Under the pieces are notes generated by a model, which did not search any database, was not told the DNA's origin, and worked only from the letters and a program-made list of their open reading frames with translations. A program made the translations under genes and the position numbers. From Clostridiales bacterium (GTDB lineage: Bacteria > Bacillota > Clostridia > Oscillospirales > CAG-382), in the NCBI GenBank assembly GCA_004553575.1, contig SFLA01000025.1, positions 1-15,518 on the forward strand: a stretch of 15,518 nt of DNA, read 5' to 3'. The first letter of the stretch is position 1; each line of letters begins with the position of its first letter. Below are positions 1 through 7,673 of the stretch, one piece after another.

Positions 1-172
1 TGTATGCAACAGCATATAAAACACCGATTGCCTGCTGATATGCTCCGCCTTCTTCGTTTGGATTGCCCTTACCTCTTACTGCAATATAATTTGCTTTAGG
101 TACATTTACAATCTCCGGTTTATTCTTAGGCATATAAAATTCTTTGTATTCTTTCTTAAAATCAAAAGCCAT
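1..172 (-). CDS. GyrI-like small-molecule-binding domain protein (5' part only, runs off the left edge)
   Basis: The first 57 codons are present; the rest lies beyond base 1. The start is the ATG at 172-170, preceded by a GGAGG at 178-182 with 5 nt spacing. The protein begins MAFDFKKEYKEFY, followed by VPKANYIAVRGKGNPNE. I recognise this as the N-terminus of the standalone GyrI-like proteins common in Clostridia. Relatives bind small hydrophobic or cationic ligands and can act as drug sensors or in GyrI-type protection, but the partner here is unknown. The piece is about 36% GC by hand count, clearly lower than the rest of the window, with AAA, TAT, AAT, GTA and GCA codons preferred. That suggests recent transfer or a differently biased gene class. 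Family assignment is fairly firm from the N-terminal motif; function is inference. Confidence 0.75.
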   Translation of the reverse strand, partial: MAFDFKKEYKEFYMPKNKPEIVNVPKANYIAVRGKGNPNEEGGAYQQAIGVLYAVAY

Positions 173-210
173 AGTTACCTCCGCAAATTCCGGTTTATTA
201 ATTTCTTCTT

Positions 211-238
211 TTAATATCACGGCAGATACGTTATACAA
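211..238 (-). promoter_or_regulatory. Possible weak promoter for the GyrI-like gene
   Basis: On the minus strand, TTGTAT (238-233) is followed after 16 nt by TATTAA (216-211), with TG one base before the -10. Both hexamers deviate from consensus. The site lies between the hairpin at 241-272 and the start at 172, where a separate promoter would be expected. Only weakly supported. Confidence 0.3.
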
Positions 239-240
239 TA

Positions 241-272
241 ACGGGCGCAGCAGTATGAATTGCTGCGCCCGT
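241..272 (-). terminator. Perfect 12-bp inverted repeat, likely terminator after the GH27 gene
   Basis: ACGGGCGCAGCA (241-252) pairs perfectly with TGCTGCGCCCGT (261-272) around an 8-nt loop. It lies 52 bp beyond the stop codon of the GH27 gene. Read on the minus strand it is followed by TATTGTATAA, which is only moderately U-rich, so it may be a weak intrinsic terminator. The plus-strand side has no T-run. The remaining bases between 173 and 324 show nothing else clear. Confidence 0.6.
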
Positions 273-324
273 AAGCTGTTTACGAACACCCGGCTATCAG
301 CGGGGCGATTCATTTTTATTACGG

Positions 325-750
325 TCAGTCGGTGAAGCCGGCTATACACCAGTCTGCGTGATCGCTGTAATTGTTGTCGTAGCCCTGATCCACCTCGAGC
401 GTGATTACACCGGAGCCTTCGGGGATATCTATCCTGAACACGTATTTCCCGCCGACTGCCACCATCGGCGATTCCTCTGCCAAGATGCCGTCTATGTATA
501 CCCTGAAGATCATCTTGTTGTGGGTGGAACCGTCGTTCACCTCGTCGTCGCATCCGGCAATCGCAATGAATTGCGTCATTCCGTCGGGAATCTTTGCGGT
601 TATAACCGAATCCGCGTGGGTTCCGATTCCTTTTTCGTATTCGCGTCCGCCGACCGAAAGAGTGTTGCCGTTTATCGATTTATTCCGGTTGACCGTTCCC
701 CAGCCGCAGGATGAGGACAGCCATCCGATATCGGAAAGGTACACGTCTAT
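325..750 (-). other. NPCBM carbohydrate-binding domain of the GH27 protein
   Basis: Residues ~1127-1267 contain YLSDIGW, the GWGTVNRNKS block, the hallmark EKGIGTHADS, a central AGCDDEV, and a final strand ending in DHADW. These are the signatures of NPCBM (novel putative carbohydrate-binding module), which is often the terminal module on clostridial GH27 and related enzymes. It probably holds the enzyme on a glycan substrate. Confidence 0.88.
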
Positions 751-3700
751 ATCCATATCAGGATCATAGTAGAGCGCTTTTGCGATCGTCTCCGCGAATA
801 CCGTTCCGCGGCAGACCAGAGAAGCCTTAAGATATATTTCGTCACCCGTAATATCCGGTACAGAGAACTCCGATACCGGCACCGGGTCGGTCATTGTATC
901 GGCGCTTTCGCCGGCGGATACGTATATCACAATATCGTCTCCGATATACTCGTCGGCGTGTATGTTCACCCTGTCTCCCGCGGAAAGTACCGCCGTATCG
1001 GCAGAATCGAAGAAGACGGAGGGGACCGCGTAGTAACTGTCTATGCTTCCGAGCACGTACACCCGGGAATATCCGAGAGACAGCAGCGTATCCCGCGCCT
1101 GTACGCTTCGCTTAGCACGCGAGCATACGGTGATTATCATCGTATCCTTGTCGGGAAGGGTATCGCAGGTTAAGATTTCGTCATACGGGATATTGATGCT
1201 GCCCTCTATATGACCGTCGGCATACTCCTCGGGGGTGCGGACGTCGATAATCACAGCGCCGTCGGATACGAACGTTCTTGCCGTAAGCGGACCGATTCGG
1301 CCGTCGCCCGTCCCGGTTACGGTGTTCATGCTTATCAGGCGGGTGTAGGAAGCGCCGGCAGGAGTGCCGTTACCGTACCAAAAATAGGAAGTAACCGTTC
1401 CGGTAAAATCGTCTCCGAGCTCCGCAGTGCAGGACGCTTCGGTTTGCCCGGCGTCGACTCTGCACACGCCTATTGCAGCGAGACTGCCGTCGGCATTGAC
1501 AGCCTTAAGAAGGAACAAAGCGTCGCAGGGGGTGTATACGGAAGAAGTCGCGGTAAGTATATTGCCGTCCGAGGAATACACGGGCTCGGAGCAGGCGGCA
1601 TACCCGGTGTTCCGCCTTGAACCGGATATCAGGCACCTGCCGGATACCGCCGTAATTCTGCCTTCGGCATGTTCTCCGCCGCAGTTGAAGAATGAAATGA
1701 GCTTGTATTCACCGTCGGAGGTGACGGTTGCTTCGGCTTCACCGAAGGATACCGTAACCGTTCCGTCGATATATACAGTTATATCGGTTTTTGAAACGCC
1801 GCCGCTTATGCTGAGCGGGATTATTGCGGTTCCGGATTCAAGGAGATACCCGTCGGGTCCTGCCGAAAGCCTGCCGGCGGGCGCTGCCGGAACGGCGAGC
1901 GGAGATCCGGTATACGACCCGTCCGAATAGGATACGCAGTCGCCCGCAGAAGCCGCTTCTGACGTAAGACCGCACACCGAAACCGTGCCGCCGGCGGTTA
2001 TTCCGGAGGTTACCGCCGCCGCTGATATATAAACCGCCGAATCCGATTCAACCGTAACCGTAAGATTTACCGTACGGTCGGCAGTGTAATCGATTTCTAT
2101 AAGCATCAGTCTTTTGTTCGGTGTATCGAAAACCTTTTCGCTTACGGTTTTTTCGCCGGCGCTTACCGTTACCGTAAGACTTCCGCCCATGGCGCCGGCA
2201 ACGATATATGCCGTGCGGGACGCAGTGGAGGCCGGCAGTGTTATCACGGCGGAATCGCATTTTGCCGCCTTTGAATAAGTCTTTCCCGCCGCCGCAGTTG
2301 ATGTGTTCGTATTCCTGTACTTAACCGTACCGTTAAGTATCACGCTGCAGCCGCCGTCTTCGGATACGGCCGCATCCTTACCTGTAAACAACGAATAGGT
2401 TTTGGCGAGTGACGATATATCCGTCTCGGATACCGCCGATGCCGTTACGGACGTATCCGCATTCGCCTCGCAGTCTATGGTGCAGGCGATAATATACGCC
2501 TGCCCTCCGCACGGGTCTATGCTGACGGTAAGGTCGTTTCCGGAGAAGCTTACCCTTACAAGACTGTTCCCGTCTCCGGTGACTGCAACGGCCTGTGCGG
2601 CGCCTGACGAAGCGGTTATTTCCGCTCTGCCGTTCAGGTAAATACACGCGGTCTGGGATGGGCGTATCGACGAAAAAGATATTGTTGCGGCTTCCGATAT
2701 CATCAGCGCTTCATCTTTCACGCTTCCGTCGGAAAGTGAGACGGATACGACACCCGCTGCCGCGCTTCCGCTGCCGAAAAAGTTAATAAGTCCGGAATCG
2801 CTGCCGGTTTTTCCGTCTGCAGGGAAAATGATATCGGTGAGCTTATCGTCAGCTACGGTAATATCGTCGCTCAGCGAAGCTACCGAAAGCGCAGGCGCGC
2901 AAGTGCCGACCGCAGCCGATTCGGTGCCCGTTACTTTGTACACGGCAGTGCCGTGGGCAGGAACGGTAACGGTTATGCAGCCGTTTATTCCTATATCCTG
3001 ATGCGTCCACAGGTCGCGCGCAAGCGTGGCGCCGTATATGCCCACGGAAGAGAGATCGAGCGTGTATGTGACTTCGCTGTCGGAACGGTTAAGTATTGCC
3101 AGAGCTGTTGTAAGCGAATCCTGAGCCCCCAGCGGTTTTGACCAGACCTGTATGTCCCCCTCCGTTTTTGCAACGGTCGCCTGAATGCAGGCGGAATCCT
3201 GGTTTACCGCGATCAATTCTTCGTTGGATATAATATTAAGCGTGTTTTCGCTTATTACGTTAAGATCCATTCCGAGCATCAGCGGCGAGCAAAGCATACA
3301 CCACATGGCAAAGTGGGTCCGATCCTCCTCGTAGGTCATGCCGTTTCCGACCTGAAGCATATCGAGGTCGTTGTAGTGACCGACTCCGCAGTAACGTGCA
3401 AGCTCTGCCGCATTATCTATCTGATTCAGTATCGATTCGAAAGATACGGTTATATCCCCGGCGACCCGCCATGAATCTGCGGTTTCGGTCGCCCACGATC
3501 CGGGAAATTCCCAACAACAGATATTGTATATTTTATCGTTTCCGGTATCCCGCTCAATTTGTTCGATTATCCTGCCGATCGCTTCGTAGCGTTCCCTGGT
3601 GTCAAGCCCGAGATAATATCCGCCGCACCAGTCGACTTTTATGAAATCAAAACCCCATTCGCTGAGGTACATGTACAGGTCCTGCTCGTCGTGACCGTAC

Positions 3701-4128
3701 AGCCCGACGTCGTCATTGTTCGACTGACCCTCGTTCTGGTATGCGCAGGTGATCACGCCCGCATCGGTGTATATTCCGGCCGACAGCCCGATCGAATGCG
3801 CATAGTCGGCGACATACTTCATTCCGTTTGGGAATTTCGAGTAATTCGCACACACAAATCCGTCTTCGCCGCGTCCGTCCTGCCATCCGTCGTCGATATT
3901 GACAAAGGTGTAACCGAGATCGGCGAGACCGAGCCCGACCAGCTTATCCATCTGCGAAAAAATTATACTTTCGCTTATATATGTGTGATAATTGTTCCAG
4001 GAAGCCCAGCCCATAAGCGGGGTTGACCGTTCGTTAACGGCTTCTTCCGCCGCTGCAGGTACGGAAAGCCCCGGTACTGCGGCAAGAACAACGGCAAGCA
4101 CAATCAGAAGTGCAGTGATTTTTTTCAT
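325..4128 (-). CDS. Secreted multidomain GH27 alpha-galactosidase-like enzyme with rhodanese-like and NPCBM domains
   Basis: A 1267-residue exported glycoside hydrolase. Residues 1-27 form a signal peptide (KK, hydrophobic core, VPAAA before EE). Residues ~35-400 are a GH27 clan-D barrel and following beta domain: PLMGWASWN near 37, IDDGW near 78, nucleophile D166 in KVDWC, acid/base D225 in the RxxxD pattern (R221), and GHYNDLDML near 250. The expected reaction is hydrolysis of terminal alpha-galactosides or related sugars outside the cell. The position that sets galactose versus GalNAc preference in human enzymes is Cys here (C205), so specificity is open. Residues ~410-840 hold beta-sandwich modules; the one at ~620-708 resembles the jelly-roll repeat often attached to GH27 enzymes. 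Residues ~864-920 look Ig-like, ~945-1031 rhodanese-like with Cys1002, and ~1127-1267 an NPCBM domain. The start lies 4 bp after the stop of the lipoprotein gene, with AAGGTGA as ribosome site, so the two are probably co-translated. Confidence 0.88.
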   Translation of the reverse strand: MKKITALLIVLAVVLAAVPGLSVPAAAEEAVNERSTPLMGWASWNNYHTYISESIIFSQMDKLVGLGLADLGYTFVNIDDGWQDGRGEDGFVCANYSKFPNGMKYVADYAHSIGLSAGIYTDAGVITCAYQNEGQSNNDDVGLYGHDEQDLYMYLSEWGFDFIKVDWCGGYYLGLDTRERYEAIGRIIEQIERDTGNDKIYNICCWEFPGSWATETADSWRVAGDITVSFESILNQIDNAAELARYCGVGHYNDLDMLQVGNGMTYEEDRTHFAMWCMLCSPLMLGMDLNVISENTLNIISNEELIAVNQDSACIQATVAKTEGDIQVWSKPLGAQDSLTTALAILNRSDSEVTYTLDLSSVGIYGATLARDLWTHQDIGINGCITVTVPAHGTAVYKVTGTESAAVGTCAPALSVASLSDDITVADDKLTDIIFPADGKTGSDSGLINFFGSGSAAAGVVSVSLSDGSVKDEALMISEAATISFSSIRPSQTACIYLNGRAEITASSGAAQAVAVTGDGNSLVRVSFSGNDLTVSIDPCGGQAYIIACTIDCEANADTSVTASAVSETDISSLAKTYSLFTGKDAAVSEDGGCSVILNGTVKYRNTNTSTAAAGKTYSKAAKCDSAVITLPASTASRTAYIVAGAMGGSLTVTVSAGEKTVSEKVFDTPNKRLMLIEIDYTADRTVNLTVTVESDSAVYISAAAVTSGITAGGTVSVCGLTSEAASAGDCVSYSDGSYTGSPLAVPAAPAGRLSAGPDGYLLESGTAIIPLSISGGVSKTDITVYIDGTVTVSFGEAEATVTSDGEYKLISFFNCGGEHAEGRITAVSGRCLISGSRRNTGYAACSEPVYSSDGNILTATSSVYTPCDALFLLKAVNADGSLAAIGVCRVDAGQTEASCTAELGDDFTGTVTSYFWYGNGTPAGASYTRLISMNTVTGTGDGRIGPLTARTFVSDGAVIIDVRTPEEYADGHIEGSINIPYDEILTCDTLPDKDTMIITVCSRAKRSVQARDTLLSLGYSRVYVLGSIDSYYAVPSVFFDSADTAVLSAGDRVNIHADEYIGDDIVIYVSAGESADTMTDPVPVSEFSVPDITGDEIYLKASLVCRGTVFAETIAKALYYDPDMDIDVYLSDIGWLSSSCGWGTVNRNKSINGNTLSVGGREYEKGIGTHADSVITAKIPDGMTQFIAIAGCDDEVNDGSTHNKMIFRVYIDGILAEESPMVAVGGKYVFRIDIPEGSGVITLEVDQGYDNNYSDHADWCIAGFTD
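1038..1296 (-). other. Rhodanese-like domain inside the secreted GH27 protein
   Basis: Residues ~945-1031 read VIIDVRTPEEYADGHIEGS, then NIPYDEI, and then VCSRAKRS with Cys1002 placed as in the rhodanese active-site loop (CxxxxRS, a six-residue loop ending in Arg-Ser). The single domain is complete, from the DVRTxxEY strand to the GY..VYVLGS end. Rhodaneses carry sulfane sulfur on this Cys. The retained Cys and Arg suggest that binding or catalysis is not lost. Confidence 0.85.
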
Positions 4129-4132
4129 ATCG

Positions 4133-4525
4133 TCACCTTACGGTTATTGTTTCGGAATAGGTTATTCCGCCGCCGCTGATTATAACGGTGTATATGCCGC
4201 TCGTACCGACAACCCTAAGCTCTGCAGTGGCTTTTCCGTCGGCATCGGGCACGACCTGCTCGAGAGCACAGATGCTGTCGGGATAATCCGCCCAGTCGGC
4301 TATGTTCCCGGAAAAATCTTCCGCCATGCAAATGACCGACAGCTCGGGATAAAACTGCGCGGAAACAATGTTTACGGTTATAACTCCGTCGGTACAGCTC
4401 ATGCTGCCTATAAGATCGGGTGCTTCGGAATCCGTGCTTTTATCGGCGTCGTCACCGCCGCAGGCGCACATACCGACTGCGAAGAACAGAGTGCATGCAA
4501 TTAACAATGCAATTTTCTTTTTCAT
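4133..4525 (-). CDS. Small secreted lipoprotein with a predicted Ig-like beta domain
   Basis: A 130-residue protein of no named family. MKKKIALLIA and a hydrophobic stretch lead to MCAC followed by GGDD, a lipobox that would leave a lipidated Cys and an acidic D/E/S-rich linker. The remaining ~95 residues alternate hydrophobic strands (GVITVNI, LSVICM, TAELRV, GIYTVIISGG, SETITV), as in fibronectin/Ig-like modules. I chose the ATG at 4525: AGGAGG lies 9 nt upstream, and the promoter at 4559-4587 would start RNA near 4552, which rules out the ATG at 4552. The GH27 gene follows after 4 bp. The protein may therefore be a surface partner or glycan-binding helper of that enzyme, which is inference from context. 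Confidence 0.7.
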   Translation of the reverse strand: MKKKIALLIACTLFFAVGMCACGGDDADKSTDSEAPDLIGSMSCTDGVITVNIVSAQFYPELSVICMAEDFSGNIADWADYPDSICALEQVVPDADGKATAELRVVGTSGIYTVIISGGGITYSETITVR

Positions 4526-4558
4526 TTTTGTTCTCCTCCTGTTGTTGTTCACTTTACG

Positions 4559-4587
4559 ATTATACCATTTATACGGCGTGAAGTAAA
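4559..4587 (-). promoter_or_regulatory. Sigma-A type promoter for the lipoprotein-GH27 operon
   Basis: On the minus strand TTTACT (4587-4582) is separated by exactly 17 nt from a perfect TATAAT (4564-4559). Transcription would begin near 4552, about 27 nt before the chosen start codon. The -35 overlaps the U-rich tail of the upstream terminator, so the spacing is very compact. Confidence 0.75.
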
Positions 4588-4623
4588 TATAAATAACGTC
4601 CTGCGGGGGAAAAACCGCAGGAC
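4585..4623 (-). terminator. Intrinsic terminator of the ireB operon
   Basis: GTCCTGCGG (4598-4606) and CCGCAGGAC (4615-4623) form a perfect 9-bp stem with an 8-nt loop. On the minus strand it is followed by GTTATTTATATTTAC, a U-rich tail. It begins 11 bp after the stop of the 94-residue gene and closes that unit. Confidence 0.8.
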
Positions 4624-4633
4624 ATTGTATCGG

Positions 4634-4918
4634 TTATTTCTTAAGCTCCCTCTCGAGCCATATCGTGCCGATCTCGAAAGCATCGCTGAAGCTTTTCTTC
4701 TCGCACTGTTTAATTATCTTCTCGTTGAAGCTTAAGTTGTCGTCCGTGCTCTGTATCTGTACGAGCACGCGGGTGGCGACTTCGATATCGCCCTCCATTT
4801 TTGTCTCGAGGATATTCATAAAGAGAATGCATTTGTCGTACGGGAATCCGTAAAACAGAAATCTTCCCTGACGGACAAGCGGCTTTCCCTTATACATCAG
4901 CGGGGTCTGTTCAGTCAT
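4634..4918 (-). CDS. Conserved-looking hypothetical protein downstream of ireB
   Basis: A 94-residue soluble protein without signal peptide or membrane segment. The N-terminal half looks like a small beta domain (PLMYKGKPLVRQG, FLFYGF); the C-terminal half is helical and charged (FNEKIIKQCEKK, IWLERELKK). A central VATRVLVQIQSTD strand is probably structural. I recognise no named family, though similar short proteins occur in Clostridia to my recollection. The start ATG lies 2 bp after the ireB stop, with an AGAGGA ribosome site inside the end of ireB, so it is co-transcribed with ireB and may work with it. No function is proposed. Confidence 0.75.
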   Translation of the reverse strand: MTEQTPLMYKGKPLVRQGRFLFYGFPYDKCILFMNILETKMEGDIEVATRVLVQIQSTDDNLSFNEKIIKQCEKKSFSDAFEIGTIWLERELKK

Positions 4919-4920
4919 AT

Positions 4921-5193
4921 TCAGTCCTCTCTGCGCGGCGACGATTTCAGATAGCTCTGTACAAGTATCTTAAGCAGCTCGTCGCGGTCGATCTTGCTTA
5001 TGATCGTGCGCGCGTTGTTATGATTGGTGATATACGTCGGGTCCTCCGACAGGATGTAACCGACGATCTGGTTGATCGGGTTGTAGCCCTTTTCCGTTAG
5101 AGAATTATATACCGATTGCAAAGCACGCCTGATCTCAAGCTCTTTCTGTTCTTTGAGTGTGAAAAGAACAGTCTTTGTCTGATTCTCTTTCAT
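4921..5193 (-). CDS. ireB: IreB family regulatory phosphoprotein (UPF0297)
   Basis: A 90-residue protein of full family length. It carries the highly conserved block EKGYNPINQIVGYILSEDP followed by TYIT and a DELL helix. In Enterococcus faecalis the homologue is a substrate of the PASTA kinase IreK, is phosphorylated on N-terminal threonines and affects cephalosporin tolerance. The Thr residues at 6 and 8 here are candidates for the same role (inference). The ATG at 5193 follows a GGAGG at 5201-5205 with 7 nt spacing. In Bacillus and relatives the gene usually lies by alaS, ruvX/yrrK and yrzB; here it has its own promoter between pheT and a 94-residue gene, an unusual setting as far as I recall. 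Confidence 0.93.
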   Translation of the reverse strand: MKENQTKTVLFTLKEQKELEIRRALQSVYNSLTEKGYNPINQIVGYILSEDPTYITNHNNARTIISKIDRDELLKILVQSYLKSSPRRED

Positions 5194-5225
5194 CTTCAGC
5201 CCTCCGTTTTCATCATTACTCCGTT

Positions 5226-5254
5226 ATTATACAATACGGCTTTGGGATTTGCAA
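5226..5254 (-). promoter_or_regulatory. Sigma-A promoter for ireB
   Basis: On the minus strand TTGCAA (5254-5249) is separated by 17 nt from TATAAT (5231-5226). The start would be near 5219, leaving a ~25-nt leader. Inverted arms GGGATT (5244-5249) and AATCCC (5259-5264) flank the -35 and could be an operator. The site fills the 77-bp gap after pheT and separates ireB from the large operon. I see no clear terminator after pheT. Confidence 0.8.
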
Positions 5255-5270
5255 GAGTAATCCCGAAAAA

Positions 5271-7658
5271 TCAGATTCTGAGCGTAATTCCTTTGGTCTC
5301 GCCGAGCTTTTTAAGAAGCTTCGAAACCATCGCGTCGGCTTCGTCGTCGCTGAGCGTGCGGTCGCTGCGGCGCAGAGTAATGCGGAACGCAACGCTCTTT
5401 TTGCCGTCCGGCACGCCCTTGCCCTTATACAGGTCAAACGCCTCGATACTCTCAAGCGTTTTTCCGCCGTACTGCCGTGCGGCACTGTAAACCTCCTCGG
5501 CGGTCTGTGCGTCATCCATTATAAGCGCAACGTCACGCTCGATTGCCGGGTATACCGCAAGCGGGGTGTAGTCGCGGTCGGGAGAATGTGCGGTGAACGC
5601 CGCTTTTACGGAAATCTCTGCCGCATAAACCGGTATTTCCAGCCCGAAGTTTGCCGCTGCGGTCGGGTGCACCTGACCGAACACGCCTATAAGCCGCTTC
5701 CCCGAATATATCGCGGCGCATCTTCCGGGGTGATACGACGGGTTACCGGTCTCGGCGACAATGGTGTAATCCCGCAGGTTGACCTCGGCGAGCAGACCCT
5801 CGATATAGCCCTTCATATCGTAGAAATCGCTGCCTCCGCCGTAGAACGCGGCGGTTATAACCTTCTTTTCGTCGGACATATCGCTTTCGGATTTGGCATA
5901 TACGCATGCGTTTTCGAACAGACGGCATTCCTGCGCCCGCATATTGCGGTTGCGGCTTATTGCGTCGAGCATCGACGGCAGTGCCGTAGTGCGCATTACC
6001 GACGTATCGTCTCCGAGCGGATTAAGCAGCTTTATGCAGTCGCGCAGAGGGCTGTCGGCGGGAATCAGGACAGAATCGTACCATTTCGGAGATATGAAGG
6101 AATACGTGTATATCTCGGTGAATCCGTATGCGGTCATAGTCGAAAGAATGGTGCGTACGAACTTCTGCTCCTCGGTATATTTGCCTTCCTTTGCTTCGGA
6201 TTTGAACAAGGTGGATTCTATGTTGTTGTACCCGTACAGACGGGCGACCTCCTCGGCTATGTCCGCCGTGGTCACTACGTCGCTGCGGTACGGCGATACG
6301 ATAAGGTTTCCCTTGCCGTCGGCGTGCAGGTCAAGCGGCTCAAGCAGCTCTGCCTGCTGCTCGAAGGTGAGCGATGTTCCGAGCAGCTCGTTGACACGCT
6401 TCCAGTCGAAGGGGATGACCGTGGAATTTATATCCGCGGTGCAGACGTCTATCATACCGTCCACGACGTCGCCGCAGCCGAGCAGCTGAACCAGCTCGCA
6501 GGCTCTTTCAAGCGCGGGAACTGTGTTTACGGGCGGCAGACCCTTTTCGAATCTGGCGGCGGATTCGGTGCGGAGTCCGACTTCGCGGGAGGTCAGACGC
6601 ACATTCATTCTCGCAAAGTTGGCGGATTCGAATACGACCGTTTCGGTGCCTTCGGTTATTTCACTGTTCTCGCCGCCCATTATCCCGGCAAGAGCCACCG
6701 GCTTTTCACCGTCTGCAATGCACAGCATATCCGGCGAAAGGGGATGGGTATTGCCGTCGAGAGTGGTTATGCTCTCTCCCGGCTCCGCGGTACGAACGAT
6801 AATCTTTTTTGAGCTGAGGCAGCCGTAATCAAAGGCGTGCATCGGCTGACCGTATTCGAGCATTACGTAGTTGGTAATATCGACTATGTTGTTTATGGGT
6901 CTTACTCCCGCGCTTCTGAGACGTGCGCGGAGCCACAGAGGCGACGGAGCAATCTTTACGTTTTTAACAACCTTCGCGGAATAGCGGGGGCATTTTTCGG
7001 TATCCTCCACCTTTACGGAGATGTACTTGGATATGTCGTCGCCGTCGCCGGAGGGACGCACCTCGGGCTTGTGAAGTCTGAGCGGCTTGCCGAACGAAGC
7101 GGCGGTCTCGCGGGCGAGTCCGAGATACGACAGACAGTCCGGACGGTTGAAGGTCAGTTCGAATTCGACGAGAGTGTCGCGAAGCAGGCACACGTCGCGT
7201 ATATCGTCTCCCGGCGCGCAGTCCTCCTGCAATATAAATATTCCGTCTTCGATTGCATACGGAAAATCGTGAACCGTGAGCCCGAGCTCGCCGATTGAGC
7301 AGAGCATTCCCTCGGACAGAACTCCGCGCAGCTTGCCTGTCTTTATTACCTTTCCGCCGGGGAGATGCGCCCCGTTAAGGCAGGCGGGCACCAGATCTCC
7401 CACCGAAACATTCTGCGCTCCGGTAACTATCTGCAGCGGAGCTTCGGCTCCGACGTCTACGGAGCAGATCCACATATGATCGCTGTCGGGATGACGCTCC
7501 ATTGCGAGCACCTTTCCGACAACCACGCCGGTAATGTCCTCGCCGAGCAGCTCGTAGCCCTCAACCTTGGTGCCGGTGTGGGTAAGCGTTTCCGCATATT
7601 CGCGCGGTGTGCAGTCTATATCTACATATTCTTTGAGCCAGTTGAGCGGTGCTTTCAT
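5271..7658 (-). CDS. pheT: Phenylalanine--tRNA ligase beta subunit
   Basis: A 795-residue PheT of normal bacterial length; with PheS it forms the alpha2-beta2 enzyme that charges tRNA-Phe. Domains: an N-terminal region beginning MKAPLNWLKEYVDI, a tRNA-binding OB fold at ~40-152, the B3/B4 editing domain at ~210-385 (IVDITNYVMLEYGQPMHAFD, GIMGGENSE), the B5 domain at ~405-478 (DIAEEVARLYGYNNI), the catalytic-like core at ~480-690, and the ferredoxin-fold anticodon-binding domain at ~700-795 (YPAIERDVAL; ends KGITLRI). GGGAGG lies 9 nt before the ATG, and pheS ends 15 bp upstream. It is the last gene of the dgt-dnaG-rpoD-mtnN-pheST run. Confidence 0.97.
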   Translation of the reverse strand: MKAPLNWLKEYVDIDCTPREYAETLTHTGTKVEGYELLGEDITGVVVGKVLAMERHPDSDHMWICSVDVGAEAPLQIVTGAQNVSVGDLVPACLNGAHLPGGKVIKTGKLRGVLSEGMLCSIGELGLTVHDFPYAIEDGIFILQEDCAPGDDIRDVCLLRDTLVEFELTFNRPDCLSYLGLARETAASFGKPLRLHKPEVRPSGDGDDISKYISVKVEDTEKCPRYSAKVVKNVKIAPSPLWLRARLRSAGVRPINNIVDITNYVMLEYGQPMHAFDYGCLSSKKIIVRTAEPGESITTLDGNTHPLSPDMLCIADGEKPVALAGIMGGENSEITEGTETVVFESANFARMNVRLTSREVGLRTESAARFEKGLPPVNTVPALERACELVQLLGCGDVVDGMIDVCTADINSTVIPFDWKRVNELLGTSLTFEQQAELLEPLDLHADGKGNLIVSPYRSDVVTTADIAEEVARLYGYNNIESTLFKSEAKEGKYTEEQKFVRTILSTMTAYGFTEIYTYSFISPKWYDSVLIPADSPLRDCIKLLNPLGDDTSVMRTTALPSMLDAISRNRNMRAQECRLFENACVYAKSESDMSDEKKVITAAFYGGGSDFYDMKGYIEGLLAEVNLRDYTIVAETGNPSYHPGRCAAIYSGKRLIGVFGQVHPTAAANFGLEIPVYAAEISVKAAFTAHSPDRDYTPLAVYPAIERDVALIMDDAQTAEEVYSAARQYGGKTLESIEAFDLYKGKGVPDGKKSVAFRITLRRSDRTLSDDEADAMVSKLLKKLGETKGITLRI

Positions 7659-7673
7659 TTCCTGTTTCCTCCC

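Noticed and set aside
4526..4552. Upstream ATG at 4552 as the start of the lipoprotein
   Set aside because: It coincides with the predicted transcription start and would put nine charged and polar residues before the signal peptide; the ATG at 4525 has AGGAGG at good spacing.
5175..6812. Open frame of 545 codons on the plus strand
   Set aside because: It lies antisense to pheT, has no recognisable domain and is rich in Arg, Gly and Val as expected of a mirror frame; pheT is certain.
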